Positions 1-15,298 are shown, counted from the first letter of the stretch. The stretch is 64,000 bases of DNA from Bryopsis sp. KO-2023 (GCA_030272585.1 BSYQ01000001.1:2294001-2358000); one strand, 5' to 3'. Translations and numbers: made by a program. The notes: a model not told the origin generated them from the letters alone.

Positions 1-74
1 TACGCTTCGAGCGAGAACAGCATGTCATATGTGGGAACTGAAAGTGACACCTAGTAGAAGGCGGCTTACAATAC

Positions 75-2058
75 CTGCAAAATCATCCGATTTGGTTCAC
101 CAGTAGCATTCAGAATACCCTTCATTCTGTAAATGTCTTCTTTTCGGACGGATTCTTCCCACAGCAATCGATCCATCCACTCCTTCACCCTGACATCATA
201 CCCAACCCAATTTAAAACATCAGCAACACATTCAAAAACAAAAGCGAACCAGAAATTGTGCCTACACTCATCGACCAGCAATATTCACGTCAGCACCAAT
301 ATCATGTTCCAATAATCAGTGATGAAGCTATGAAAGGGATGATCGCAGCACCGCTCCACAGTCAATCATAGTGCTTGCCAGTGCATCCCCAAAAAATATC
401 TGACATAGAATAATACCACCAACTTCTTCTGCTCTGGCATAATCCAGACAGACAGGCAGCCAGCCCATCTGAACCCTAATTTCCCTTTCGTTTTCAACCC
501 ACCCCGCATCTCACCCTTGGATGCTGACCGGCTGATTGGAGCTGAAACTCACAGTCCCCACACGATGGTCATGAGCAGATCCCCGGTGCTCACCCCCATG
601 ATTGCACTCATCAGGGCTGTGATCTTCATGCTTGCATTCAGAGGAACGAGGTGGGTCTGAATTCTTGGCATGTGGACCAGCTCCAGCTGTGTCGTATGCC
701 CCGAGGTCAAGGATTTTCTTCAAATCCAGGTGGCAGCGGGTTGTCTGGAGCACCTCTACTTCTGAATTGATTGAAAACAACGTAGTCTTGATGTCGCCTA
801 TCTCCTTCTCAGTCACTAAGTCCACCTGAGAAATGTTGCAAAAAAAAATCAACAAGAAGTTATGGGATCAACTCATCTTCAGGAAGGAAATTCTGAAAAA
901 GTTGGCTTGTCTCGATTTTCGATCCCAGCAACTCCTCGTAATACCCATCGAAAAGTGACCAAAAACAACTTTGCATGCTTTCTTTCTTCATCTTGCTTAT
1001 CCATGGATCTGGATTCAACAAAGGGTAGCGGCATTCTGCCAAGACGCTCTAGGACTTTGCTGGAAAAACGAAATGATGCATCTGGACAATACAGCCAACT
1101 TGTGCTGGTCAGGAAATCTGATGAGACTTGCCTTGTTCAGGAGAACCACATCAGCATAGGCTATTTGCTGTTGGGCTTCATTCGTTTCCCCCTCAGGTCT
1201 GACATCCGAAAGCTGCGCTCTAATATTCCTCGAATCAACCACCGTGACAATTCCATCCAAGCACACCCCCGCCTCCAGTTCGACATCCGTCCAAAGAGCG
1301 GAAGCCACGGGGCCTGGATTAGCTAATCCTGTCGTTTCTATGAGCACATAATCAAATTTATCTTTCTTGTGCATCAGTCCTTCGAGGGCAGCCACGAAAT
1401 CGCTCTTAACGCTGCAACATAGGCAACCGTTGTTGAGCTCCACCCAATCCGTCGAGAACGCCTCCTCATCCTGGTTCACAAGCAGAAATGCCATTGTCAG
1501 AATTTCACCACCACCATTCAAAACCACACCACCACTCAACAGCTGCCCATTTTTTTAAATCTTCAATCCACCCAACACGGAGTGCATGTGAGTGCTCACG
1601 TCTGGTCCTTTGACGAGTGGCTGTTCGACACCCTCTGTGTCTCCATACTCATTCACAATAACGGCAATCCTCAAGCCATGGTTTTCTGTCAATATGTAGG
1701 TGACAAGTGTGGTTTTGCCAGCTCCCAGGAAACCTGACAAATCCAACAGCACAGAGCATTCAAGGCCACCCCAAAAGCAGAATTGAAATCTTTCTTTTCA
1801 GCCAAATTCAATGCAAAAACACCAGCAGGTCGTTACATAGAGTATTCATTGGCTTTGTGGAGCTGTTGTTCAGATGGCTGCTGTGTATTTTCTTGATAAA
1901 CCTGCAGGATTTTTGGGAGTACCTGTGATGAGGGTGACTGGAACGGGCTTCCTGCCTTGTTGAGTTTCTGAACTTTTCGCCTCTTCATGCTTGACCTTTG
2001 ATGGGAGATCTACCTCGCCCTCCACGAGGTCTGGAATGGATTCGTCGTCGGAACTCAT
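75..2058 (-). CDS. ZNG1: ZNG1/CobW-type GTPase zinc metallochaperone (3' end outside window)
   Basis: COG0523 GTPase; the eukaryotic ZNG1 group delivers zinc to methionine aminopeptidase 1. Five exons on the minus strand join in phase: 2058-1923, 1733-1600, 1470-1132, 825-515 and 189-75 (345 codons). The last donor is at 74, so the C-terminal exon lies before position 1. Visible motifs are Walker A GFLGAGKTT, ENHGLRIAVIVNEYGD, the zinc-binding CxCC motif in NNGCLCCSVK, the switch DYVLIETTGLANPG, the NK(V)D base motif, and a His/Cys-rich stretch in exon 4 (KHEDHSPDECNHGGEHRG). The N-terminal IPDLVEG resembles the METAP1-binding CPELVPI motif of human ZNG1 but lacks the Cys. An upstream in-frame Met at 2124 would add 22 residues. 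Intron 3 (1131-826) starts with GC (AAG|GCAAGT). The gene is divergent from the BFR1-like gene. Confidence 0.88.
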
Positions 2059-2730
2059 GGAGGCTGTGTGGAGGTGCTGACGCACATGATTGTGGAAACA
2101 GCGTACGGCCACAAGGGAATACAATGACTAATGCTGTAATACTGGAACCCCACTCCATTCTATGCCCATCATGATCACCAAATGCGGGTTTTGGCACAGG
2201 ACGCACACCCCGAGAATTGGGGACGTAGGTTGGCGAGACGCATGGCGAGACGAGCGATTGGCTGGCCGGGCTTTGTCATTAGGGAACTCCCGCTGGAATT
2301 CAGCATCGATGAGGAGGAGTTCGTTGCTGAACATCGCTGTGGATTCGGAACTCGACGAATCGCACCCCTTCGATCGGATCACACATTGTGGTGGGACGGA
2401 GAGCGACGGCAGTGACATTCGTACGCTCCAAGGTTCGTACCGATCAACGGAGCTTCCTCTTCTCGATCCTCGCACTGTCTTGCCTTACTGTGACCGCTAT
2501 ATCCCCACAGGAAAACAACACCTGGTTTGTGACGTTCTTGAAACACTCTGGTGCACCCACACACGGAAGTCGAGAACTACGCAGCGCGAAAAACATCCAC
2601 CGCAGCCACAACGAGCCCCGTTCTCGTGAGCGTTGGTCTGCGTATACATCCCTGTCCTTGCGACAAACCGGAAGCTTTGTGAGCGATCAGCGCTGTCGTT
2701 AGCCCGTTTTCTCGCGTCAAGCGGCAAGGT
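2059..2730. promoter_or_regulatory. Divergent intergenic region (ZNG1 / BFR1-like)
   Basis: About 670 bases separate the start codons of two divergent genes, so both 5' UTRs and promoters must lie here. I see no TATA box or clear repeated motif. The ORFs across it do not resemble any family and change frame freely. Confidence 0.45.
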
Positions 2731-5651
2731 ATGGGAATGCCCGAGATGGAATCTGCCGACGGGTCTTCGGGTCAGACCAGCTTCAGCAAACTGCCCAAAA
2801 TGAAGAAGCCCGTGATGCCCGATACTCAAGATTTGAAGAAACAAACGGACAAGCTCACCGTGGAGATCGAACGCTACGCGGATAGGATCAAGGAGATCAA
2901 ATCCACTCTGGACAACCGCAGGGGGCGCAACCAAGTGAGCGCCAAAGAGCGCGAAGTTATGCGGGTCCTGAACGACTCGCGAGCGGAGTTCCAGAAAAAC
3001 TTGGTAAGACCTGGCCACTCCGTGCTGCATGCTCGGTGCGGTGAGCCTGGGGTTTATGCATCCATTTTGGTTGCGTTTCGCTCAGTTAACGCTCCCTTTT
3101 TTTTTCCTGGAGTTTTGACTCGCAAGACTGAAGCGGGTTTCTTGCTCCAGCTCGGCATGCTCGCGTGTTTCTTGAGGGTATGACGTGCGATATTTCAATC
3201 CCTGTGGTTTTGCTCCTTTGCAGAAACTGAAGCAGTCCGTCCGCGCGGAGCTGACTCGAGTGAACGAGAAACGGGAATCTCTGCGCACTCAGGTTCGCCA
3301 TGTCAAGGAAAAGGGCAGAGCCGTGGAAGATTTCGACGCCCAGATTAAGAAAATCGAACACAGGATAAACACGGAGGACTTGACCCCCGAGGATGAGGAG
3401 AGAGCCATCAACCAAATAAAGCAGCTCGCGAAATCGCGCGAGGCTGTGAAGAAACATAACCAAGACCTGAACAGCATCCAAGGGGACGACGCTCTGAGGG
3501 AAGAACTCATCGCCAAGATGAAAAGTTTGGACGAGGAGTTGGACAAGCTGAAGGTGGATGAGAACAGGAACAAGGCTCAGCTCCAAAAGATTCGGAGTGA
3601 GCAGGCGGTGGAGAGCGACGACTTCGAGAGTCTTGTTCAGGAAAAGCAAGACTGCTGGGAGGTCATGAAAGCCCTCAGGGAAAAAAGGAGCCAGATCAAG
3701 GAGGAAATTGATAATGTAACTTTTTCTTTCAGGAAAGAAAATGCTCTCTTCAGGGAGCAGGCTGCCAAGGAACGCCAAATGAGGTGAGCTGACCTCGTTT
3801 TTCTGCCTGAGGGAAAAGCTTGCAATTTTGATATTCGATTGAATGCTCCTTCGATGGGGATGCACCTGCTGTTGTTCTCGCTTTTTTTTTTTCAAGAAAT
3901 GGAGTTTTGGTGGTGTGAAGCTGATTTTTCTACTTTCATTTTTTAATAAGGGATGATCAAAGGCGAGCTGAATATGAAAAGAACTCCGCTGAACGCGAAG
4001 CCAAGAAAAAGGAATATGAAGCCTTCCAGAAAGACTCCAAGAAAAATGAGGACGTAAGCATCACGTCGCCATTCTTTTTTGCTTTCAAAATTTTGAATAT
4101 TTCTCAAAATCATTGTTTTATTTTTTGTTGGACTTTTTTGTCCTGAGCTGTTACATTTTGCTTCAAAAACAAACCCTCGATTTCCATTTCGATTTCGATT
4201 TCAGCAGTGTACCGAACTCACAGCGCGATGCTCAGTGTTATTTTTTTTTGCAGTACATTAAAAATTTCATTTGTAATGCCTGCTGTAGATCATTTGCTGC
4301 GACCAACTGCTGGCTTACCTCAGCAAATTCGTGCAAGTGAAAACTGAGGAGCCGAAAACCGGCGGCGAGGAACTGAACGAAGCTCCTGCCGAAGGAATGC
4401 GATTGCTCAAAAAGGGGGACGATGAGCTCATGAACAGCTGGCTGTTCAAGGCCAATGCCGAAACCAAAAAATCAAAGGGAAAGAAGTCCAGGAAGCCTGT
4501 CGAAAAGCCGGTCGACAAGCGAGTCAATCATCCTTTGGACAGTCTTTCTGCGTTCCATTTCCTGCGGGTGTGTAAGCAAGCCTTCATTTCTGTCCAAAAA
4601 ACCAACTGCTAGATATCGTTCTCGCAACTAGCATATGTTTTTGCCACCTTATTTTTTAAACCAGAAGGATTACTTTTGTTCAATAGAGAATAGGGTTGAA
4701 AATGGAATTTGTATCTTAATTCATCAAGATTATGTCATTGATTACTAATTGTCGTGTAGTACTGCAATGAGTGAAAGTGGATGCTTTGAACAGATCACCG
4801 TCCCCAACACTGTGAGTGAGGTGGCCAAGGCGATCGAGGCCATCAAACAGAAAAAGAAAGACATCCAGGAAGGCAAGCTGCAAGGTCCCAGCGGCTCCTC
4901 CTCTGCCAACAAACCGGAAAAATCAAAAGAAACAGAAAAATCTGATGAAGCTGTGGTCGAGGATGCTGAGAAGGAAAACGACAAGGGCTCCCCTGATGTT
5001 GGGAATGAAATTCAAAAGGATGAAGTGGAAGTAGAAAAGAAAGATGCTGATGTTGATGAAGAAGTTGATGATAATGATGCTGATGGTCCTACCCCGGCTG
5101 TAACCCCCGATGATGCTGAAGAACCCAAAGTTTTGGAATCTGATGTGAAAAGTACTGAACCTGAAGAAGGTAATCGCTCAAAAAATATTTGAAGTTTTAT
5201 ATCTTGGTTTTTTTTTTTTTGAAAAGAGGATTGGTCAAAAAAGGGAGAAGAAGGGTTTTTATCCCCAGAACAATGGGAATAGCCAAAATGGAGGGGGAAG
5301 TTTTTGCTGAACTATCTTTTCTGGTGCTCCCCCCCCCCCCGACTTGTCAGCCAGAACTTGAATTGCATCCACTTCACCCACAGTAAAAAAGATCCACCGA
5401 CAACCTTCTCCACCGACACCACCAGGTTGATCAATTTTTGACTGGGTCTTTTTTTTTCCCTTTTTTTTCTCCTTGTTTTTTCCTCTTTCTTTTCCTGTAG
5501 CGGCACTCGAAACTCACCTTGAATTTTCCTTGACCTATTATTGATCAATTGCTTGGTTTTTATTGCAGTGAAAGAGGAGTTCCCTCCCCTTGGAGGAGAC
5601 CGCCCTGAAGAAGAGCAGGATGAGCAGCCCGCAGAAGATAAAGAAGAGTGA
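2731..5651 (+). CDS. BFR1-like coiled-coil, probably ribosome/mRNP-associated protein
   Basis: Six exons: 2731-3003, 3224-3783, 3951-4053, 4289-4567, 4794-5169 and 5569-5651 (557 aa, phases consistent). The N-terminal half is charged coiled coil: a KPVMPDTQDLKKQTDKLT start, GRNQVSAKEREVMRVLNDSR, then repeated KEEIDNV-type heptads. A conserved core follows (ICCDQLLAYLSKF, then ITVPNTVSEVAKAIEAIKQK), and then a very acidic tail of about 130 residues ending in KEEFPPLGGD and a Glu-rich run. This order matches the fungal nuclear segregation protein BFR1 and its relatives in other eukaryotes, which bind mRNA on polysomes and the ER. The family call rests on the coiled coil plus the QL-YL and VP-T segments. 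The start of exon 5 is the least certain junction; 4760 is an alternative acceptor, but it breaks phase. Confidence 0.75.
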
Positions 5652-7568
5652 TTAAAAAAAAAACTTGTGTTTCCATTGTCGATATTTTTCTGTTTTTCAA
5701 AAATGTAAATAGGACCCCGTGATTAACCCAAAAAAGAAAAAAAAAAATCGAAATCAAATGAAAAACAATGGGTCGCTGTTGTATATTTTGTGGAGGCCAA
5801 TTTTCTGTATTTTTTTTTTTAGTTTCTCTCTTTTGTTTTTCTTTCTTTCTGGGGGGTGATGAAAACATGAGGGAAAAAAAAAGGAAAGATTTGATTCTCG
5901 ATCGACGTCTTGGGGGGAAAATGTGGATTGAAAAGGAAAAGGCTTATTTAAAATCCGTTCTGAAAAAAAAAGTTGTTTTTGCCCTTTATATTTTGTATGA
6001 AATTATTATTGTAGAAAGGTACACAGCCATAAAAAAAAAACACCTTTTGAGGAGTGAAAAAAAAACTTGTACGAAGTTTCGAAGAGAAGACAAAAAAAAA
6101 TACATATCGAAGCAGGGCAAAATCAAGGAAAAAAAAGGATCAACCTAGGGAGAAGAATTCCATGATTTTTGGTAGAGGGGCGGTTTATTGGGAATGAGAT
6201 CGATTAAAACCTCGACATTTTTTGGAGGGGAAGTGGCCTGGCGGGGGGTTGGTATGGAGATTACAAAAAAAAAGGTAGAAAAAGAAAAAAGAAAAGCATA
6301 TATATATTCCAGGGAAAGGAGGTTTCATCCTTGTCGACTTTTCTCTTGGAAAGTGACTGGAAGGAGCCTTCGTTTTGGGGGAAAAAACTGCTGAAGCATG
6401 TTGTGTGCGATGGTCAGTCGTCGATGCAAATTGCTGAAATCTGGAACTCTCCGTGTCAGATCTGGGTCAAGGGGGGGATTGGGGGGGGGGGGGGGATTTT
6501 GATGAGTAATGGTTGGAAGGGGAATTGAGGTTTGGTTCTGAAGCTTGTTTTCAATGGAGTCGCCCATGGGTTGGGCCAACAATGAATTTCATGGGTGCGT
6601 GATTAGATGGGTGTCACTGTGTTTCCTGTGTGTGTGGGCGAGTGTAAGAATTGGAAAGGAAGTCTTGTGAAGCACCTTGTCTGATGGGAGGGAGGGAGGG
6701 AGGATCCACTCTTTTAGTGTGGTTGAAATCTTTTTACTCTTTTTTTGTTGGGGTGGTTGAACAACAACATATCTCCAGAATACAAGTGGCAATCAAATTG
6801 TAGCCAGAAAGGCCCTTGGGAAGAACACTCAAGGGCAACAGAGAAACCAACCAAAAAAATAAAATAAATAAATACAAATATACAAATACAAATACAAATA
6901 TGTGCGGTGAGAGGAAAACAAGCCAAAAAGTCCACCTATAGCCCATCCCCTAGAAATGATGTTTCTATAAAAAGAAAGAACACCATGTGGTTTGGGAGGA
7001 TGTATACGCATTGGGTGCGTCTGATGAAACCTTAGAAGGAAAGAAAATCTCAAACAAATGGGAGCAGCAACATATAGATATGTTCTTGTTTTTTCTTAAA
7101 TGTATTTGTTGCTTCTGTTTTGTGGGAATTTGTTATTCCCCGAAATCAAGAAAAAGAAATCGCAAACGAGAGCTCTGAAAAAAGACATGAAAGAATATCG
7201 TTTGAGAAAAGAGGCGTGCCTTCTTTTCAAGGATTCTTTGGTTTCTTGGACCACAGGTTGAGTGGTGATGAAGATTGAATGAAGAAAAAAAGAGGACTCC
7301 CAGTTTAAATGCAAGGTGTTTCACAAAGTCGCTTCTCGACAAGCTGATCGTGACCTTACAAAAAAACATGTAAGAAGACGTTTTATCCTTGCACCCGACT
7401 AACATCCAGTCAACCGTAAGTATAGAAAAAATGGGCGCACATCGACACTACCTTCTTGCGAAGCGATCTTACAAAAAGCATTGATAAAGATGAATATAAA
7501 GACTGTCTCAAAAGTAAGCCAAGAACACCAAAAACCGCACTCAGAAGCACCGGCGTTTTTGTTCAAAA
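5652..7568. other. Convergent intergenic DNA, no gene seen
   Basis: This lies between the 3' ends of the BFR1-like gene and the ADH gene. It is rich in A and T homopolymers, with a G run at 6471-6495 and an AAATACAAAT-type short repeat near 6868-6900. I see no conserved reading frame or RNA gene. Confidence 0.5.
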
Positions 7569-10060
<2,492 letters not shown>

Positions 10061-10799
10061 ATTGCTCCAGTGGACGTCGGCTGGGCGGATGTTCGATGTG
10101 GGAAATGGAACCAAGGGGTTGGGGTGGGCGGGAAAATGGTATGTCTCAGCGAGAAAAAAGAAATGTCAAATTTGTTGAAGGATCATTCGGCGGATTGGTC
10201 ATGGCCATTAACATCCAGTTGATCTTGATCAACATATTTTAATTATGCTTGCAAGCATATTTAAATGGTTGGGCTTGCTGGGGAGGGTATTTCTTTGTGT
10301 TTTTTTTTCCCTTTTTTATGGGATTTCACAGCCCAACCAGTAGTTTTACCCATGTGGGGTACAGGCTTGGGAAGCCTGGACAATTTGATTAGTTTGTGGA
10401 CATGCACAAATGAATGAAAAGGTGTTGAATTCCCATTTTGACAGTAGAAAGTACGATCCCTACTCCAACCAAAAGTACCTTCAAATACCGCGACCCGGAG
10501 TCCTTACTGTACAAACTGCAAGTACAGCAAGTACCCAACTGAATTATCCCTCTCCACAATACATAGTTTAAAGAAACTGAGCTCATCCTAATCAACCGCC
10601 AACATGCGAAAGCTAAGATGAGGTACTGGTAAAAAGAGGGCCCCCACAACCCTCCCCCCCCCCAAAAAAAAAGAAAATGAAAAAAAGGAAGTGAAATGAA
10701 ATAGGAAATAAAGCTACATACCTGTACTTTTTTTAGTAAGAATTGCGTGGGGATGTGCTGATGCTGTCCATGTGCCTTTGCTCAGGCCTTGCCCGCACC
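10061..10799. other. Intergenic upstream of ADH, nothing else seen
   Basis: Holds the ADH promoter by position. AT-rich with short T and C runs (C9 followed by an A run near 10650). No frame or RNA gene recognised. Confidence 0.4.
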
Positions 10800-10875
10800 G
10801 CGGATGTCAAAATACAGACAGGTGATTTCATGGACAGATTTAAGAATGCATGAAATATAATGATTTACACACTGT

Positions 10876-11607
10876 TCAGAAAAACAAGCCCCTCTTTCCA
10901 CTTTTAGAACTTTCAAAAAAAACCCACGAAACCCAGTGAAAATATCCCCGACCATCGCTCTTTCCACAGGTGGATACAAAAATGTGCAAATTTTTTACCT
11001 TGCTTTTGTTCCCCAATCCAAAAACCCAATGCTTGTTGCTGATCACACATGAACCCTCCTCCCATGTTTCAAAGCACTGCCAGCCCATCTCCAGCAACAA
11101 CTGTTTTTCAGACTAAATCCATCCAGTTTCCTCAGAACCCAGCGAAAGAATTTGAAACCACAAGTCATGCACTCCAAGAATGAAGAACAAGAAACTCATT
11201 GGCACAGCAGTTTCAATCCTGCTGATGCCCCAGCACTCTTCATCTCTTCGCTCAAAACCATCCGATTCCCCTTGCTGGCCACCAGTCAGATAGGACTCCA
11301 TTTCATCTCGCTCTTTTTTCCACCACCTTCCGTGAATCCATATTCTTGGATGTTTCAAGTACAAGACTTCTCCAAAACCGGCTGGGACATTCAAAAAGAA
11401 CAGCAGTGTGCATTGGAATTCCACAGTGCTTGTTCCATATGCTCTTGTTTTGTGGGTACTCAACGAAATCAAGTTTGTGGCAATCCACCAATTGATGTTG
11501 GGTTTCGGAACCATTTGCTGAGAAACAAAAATTTGCCATGCAACTGGCTGACTGCTAATGATTGCATCAATATCAAAAACAGTGGAAGTTCCTTTGTAAG
11601 AAAACAT
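10876..11607 (-). pseudogene. Unrecognised ORF in left inverted-repeat arm, interrupted by TAG
   Basis: A 165-codon frame (11607-11113) ends at a TAG and then continues open to about 10876 (ending KSGKRGLFF). The right arm has TGG (Trp) at the position of this TAG, so the two segments were probably one protein of about 240 residues. Conserved pieces are PNINWW, WIHGRWWKK, GESDGF, ECWGISRI, VPMSFL and SEKQLLLEMGWQ. It is rich in Trp and aromatic residues. I do not recognise the family. Confidence 0.4.
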
Positions 11608-12436
11608 GCAAATCAGGTTTGCTTTGCTTGATTTTGATGGTCATGCATCATGTGTTGCGAAGACCAATTCTGCCAGTCAACTGTTTTTGCATTTTGGAAA
11701 AAAAATAACTTGACAGAATGCTCCTTGAACTGGTCGATCTTATGAAGTTGAGAAAATCACCATAACAGGAAAAAAATTGCCGTCGTGCTTGAAAAAGCAA
11801 GAGCCGATATAGCTGAAAAAAAAAGATTCGGACAACTGCCGACTCGGAATGTGTGTTGATAATGTATGCAGCTCTGATCCAATAAAAAGAAAAAAGGAAA
11901 AAACTGAACCTTAATGAAAAATCTGGGCCAACATGACCTCAGAAAATTTGAAGTTGCAGGCAACTTGAAACAAAAGTTGCAGAGAGTTTGAAAAACAGAT
12001 ACAATTTGCCAATGCCAGAATCTTTCTGTCCCTTTTTTTCTTTCTTCCTTTTTTTTCTATTTTTTTTTTCTATTACTTCCCTCCTTGATCTCAAGTCAGA
12101 GATGCTGGTTTTATCCATCCCACTCCATACTCTTGCTTCACCCCCTTGTGTTATTTCAACACCTTTTTCTGCCCAAAGGCTTCATCGAATTCAGCATCAT
12201 GTCAATTTCTTTTCATCAGAAATTTCACTGAACTAAATCTCTTTTGTTTTTTTTTACTTTCTCGACATGTACATTCTTGTGTCCCGAAGTTTTTTCAACT
12301 TTATCCTTCAAATTTCAATGAGTTCACCAAAATCACCACTATTTTTTTTTTCTTCTTCTCTTAACCCTGTTTTTCAAAAACAAAATTCGAGTCCTTCAAC
12401 CACTCAGAAAAAGTTAAATTAGAAAAAAAAAAAAAA

Positions 12437-12670
12437 AACCCTCCCACCCTCCCCCCCAAACCAAACTCCCTCCCCGCCCCACCCAAGCCCAACTTCCCCC
12501 CCACTCTCCCCGAGCCCAACTCCCCCCTCACTCCACCCAAGCCCAACCCCGACCCTACTCCACCCAACCCCACCCCGACCCACCCACCCCACCCCAATCC
12601 CTGACCCCCTCAACCCAACCCAACTCCCCCCACCCTCCCACCCAACCCCAACCAACGACCAGCACCACCC
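12437..12670. repeat. C-rich (G-rich on minus) low-complexity tract, left arm
   Basis: About 230 nt dominated by degenerate CCCAACCC and CCCCACC units, so the minus strand reads runs of GGGTTGGG and GGGTGGGG. The same tract lies in the right arm at about 47222-47466 with G on the plus strand. Such runs can form G-quadruplexes. Confidence 0.75.
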
Positions 12671-13149
12671 CCACCTTGGAGGTCGGAACACGTAGCAAGT
12701 CCGCTCAATACACCTTTGCCTAGGCCGCCTTCCGCCACCGCCTTCAGCTTCTCTGTGCCGGGGAAACTGGGGGAGGGGGGGAAGCCCCCTGCCCCAACCC
12801 CAACACCTGAACACACGACCTCAACAATTTCAGCAAACATAAGTTGAAAATAAAAAACAGCCAAAATTTTGAAGAAAGCAACACAATCAGGACAAAAAAG
12901 GTTCATTTTTTTAATGTTCAAATATCTTGAAAAAAAACCCCAAATCAGCAAAAAACAATACACAGAAAAAACAACAGGTGCAGGGATGATGATACAAAAA
13001 ACTGGAAAAAAATATAGTTAGAAAAAACACAAACTGAACAGTGAAGGGTGGGTACTTACCTTTGGTTTTGGCTGGTTGCGGGTGGCGGCAGCGGCGGCTT
13101 CGGCGTTGGGCAACTGCAGCTTCTCGTGAGCCAACCGTCCGAGGTGGAA

Positions 13150-13372
13150 GGCGATGCGAGCCGAAGGAAGGGGAAGGGGGGAGGGGGGGAGAGAAGGGCC
13201 AGGAAGAGGAGGAAAGGGAAAGGGAAGGAGCGAGCAGGAAGGAGTGGGGAAGGGTGGAGAGGGAAGGAGAAGGGCAAGGGCGGAGGAGGAGGAAGAAGGG
13301 CAAGGGGAGAGGGGAAGGAAGGAGGGCGAGGGCAGGGGGAGAGGGAGAGAGGCAAGGGGGTGAGGGCGAGAC
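13150..13372. repeat. Homopurine tract, left arm
   Basis: About 220 nt almost purely A and G (GGAAGG, AGGAGG and GGGGAGAG units) on the plus strand. The mirror pyrimidine tract is in the right arm at about 46530-46740. Translated, it gives Pro/Ser/Leu or Arg/Gly/Glu strings that I do not count as a protein, although splice-like signals flank it. Confidence 0.75.
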
Positions 13373-15298
13373 ATCCTCCAGCCAAATAAAAAAATCTGCA
13401 AAAAGAAAAACAGAAGAGTTATATAAGAAAAACATATGTTTTTTTCAATGGAAAATAAAACATTCGATGCTTGATCAACGAATTTTCTGGAAATTCAGCC
13501 TGAGTTTTCAAGCTGGCCTGACATGAATAAACAAAAAATCATCATCATTTAAGTTTGAAACTCACCAGTGAAATATGGTGCCTCCTTCTTGGTCATCCAT
13601 CTCACAATGTCCTTTTTTCTCTCCAGAAAAAAATCTGGTGCAATCTTCTTCAATATTTTTCCCTTGCCAACCTTCCAAGTCTTTCAAAAAGGACTCCTCA
13701 CACCTTGGTTACTTTTTAAGTTGAAATTTCTGTTGTACTTTTGCATAGGCACATCTTCCTCAACAGAAAAAAAAAAACAGTTGATATTTTCTTGCTTTTT
13801 TTGCAAGACTTGCACACCTTTACAAGAAAGCCTTGCGGGAACATGTATTTGCCGACGGTTTCCCTCGTTTGCATGAGGTCTCAAACTGAAGAATGCAATG
13901 TTAAATAAAAACAATGCACGAAACAGTTCACAACGTTTTTTGACAGGGAACTTTCTTGGAGTTTGCGTTGCCCGCTCAAAGTGGAACCGACAAAGGACGG
14001 GGAAGTCGACGACGCCGCTCCCGACACGAACGAAGTAAGGAACAACAACCGTCAACGGTTATGAGTTGAGAAATTTGCTTGCAAACGAAATGGCAAGAAT
14101 TGAATGATTGTGAGATTTACATCCGTCGTGATGCAATTTGTATCCAAGGAGTTTCTGGCAGTTTCTGGCGTTTCCGGAGCATTCTTTCCCGTTGATCTTC
14201 GAACGTCCTCGACGCCCGGCGGCGGATTAGGTCGTGTAAAGACCGCCGTTTACGACGATGAACACGTCCGGAAAAGCAAAATATGACCGTTGAGTTGCTT
14301 GTTTTCAAAACTGTGGTGTGTTCGCTTGGTTGTATTGTATTGGCAACCGCCTCCAGGAAGTCATAACTTCTAGATTGAAACAATGGGGTGAGAGCGAAGG
14401 CGTTTGCTTGAATCAGTGAAGCACTTTTGCAGGGTGTATATTAAAGCATCACTGCAAAGCTTATTTTGGGGATGTCTTTTCCAAAAGGACACCCAGACAT
14501 ATGCAGTTGCCAACGCCTGAAAGGAAGCAACAATGCTGGACACGACGGGGGAAGGAATGTGCTGGTCACAGATGAGAAAGGCAAATTTGGACACAAGCAC
14601 AAACTCTTTTTGCGTTGTCATACAGCAGGGGCGTTCTCATGCTTTTACGGCAGCAAACGACAAGAACATTCGTCCTGGAAAGAGTGTCTCTAACCTTTCT
14701 CAACAGCAACAATATTGACAGACAACCGAGACATGTAACAATTGTGCCAAGCTCAAATGTTCAGGACAAGAAGTAACAGAAAAAAGAACGCTCGAAAAAG
14801 ACTCTGTCACAGCAGCAAATCTTCATGTTGTTTGGGCAAGATACATCTGTTATATAACAGTGCTGCTTCCCTCAACTTCAGCAGTACACAAAGGAAGCAG
14901 AAAGCTTATTCTCTGTTGGGTTGTCCCACCAACATATTTCAGGATTGGCTACTACTGTGCAGCATTCAACAATGATGATTTTGCACACAAGCAGAACATC
15001 CGACAGCTAATCTTTTACAATTCTCCAAGGTGGCAGGTGTAAATCTCGAAACAAAGATCAAACAAAATATCTCAGTGGGATAGATTGATTGGTTAGCAGC
15101 TGACTGGGCCATTGGCAGTTGTTTGTGGGTTTTTTTTGGATTTGAAAACTGTAGTTCCAAACTTGGAAATTTCCAACACAGCTCTTCCTTCTTCCCTCTG
15201 TGATTTTGTTGTTTTTGTTTTCGTTCTGTTTTTTTTTATTTTTTTGCCTGCCCATTCATCGATTGAGACAGCTCAATTTCTTTTTTCTGATTTTGTAT

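Larger units (their letters stand above)
10800..15035 (-). repeat. Left arm of a ~4.3 kb inverted repeat
   Basis: The reverse complement matches 44905-49330. The inner part (about 12360-14760 here, 45140-47540 in the other arm) is nearly identical: translations of 174, 127, 117, 161, 88 and 60 residues agree completely between the arms. The outer flank (10800-11800) is only roughly 85% alike by eye, and the inner edge beyond about 14760 also diverges. The arm carries exon-like blocks with good splice sites, for example a donor AAAG|GTAAGTA read on the minus strand at about 13060. No family is recognised and no terminal repeats are visible. The arms bracket about 30 kb. Confidence 0.85.

Noticed and set aside
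12419-13526. Several long overlapping ORFs on both strands in the left arm (and the same in the right arm), up to 174 codons
   Set aside because: They come from C/G-rich and purine/pyrimidine low-complexity sequence that lacks stops in many frames at once. Composition is Pro/Ser/Leu or Gly/Arg/Glu strings, not a folded protein.
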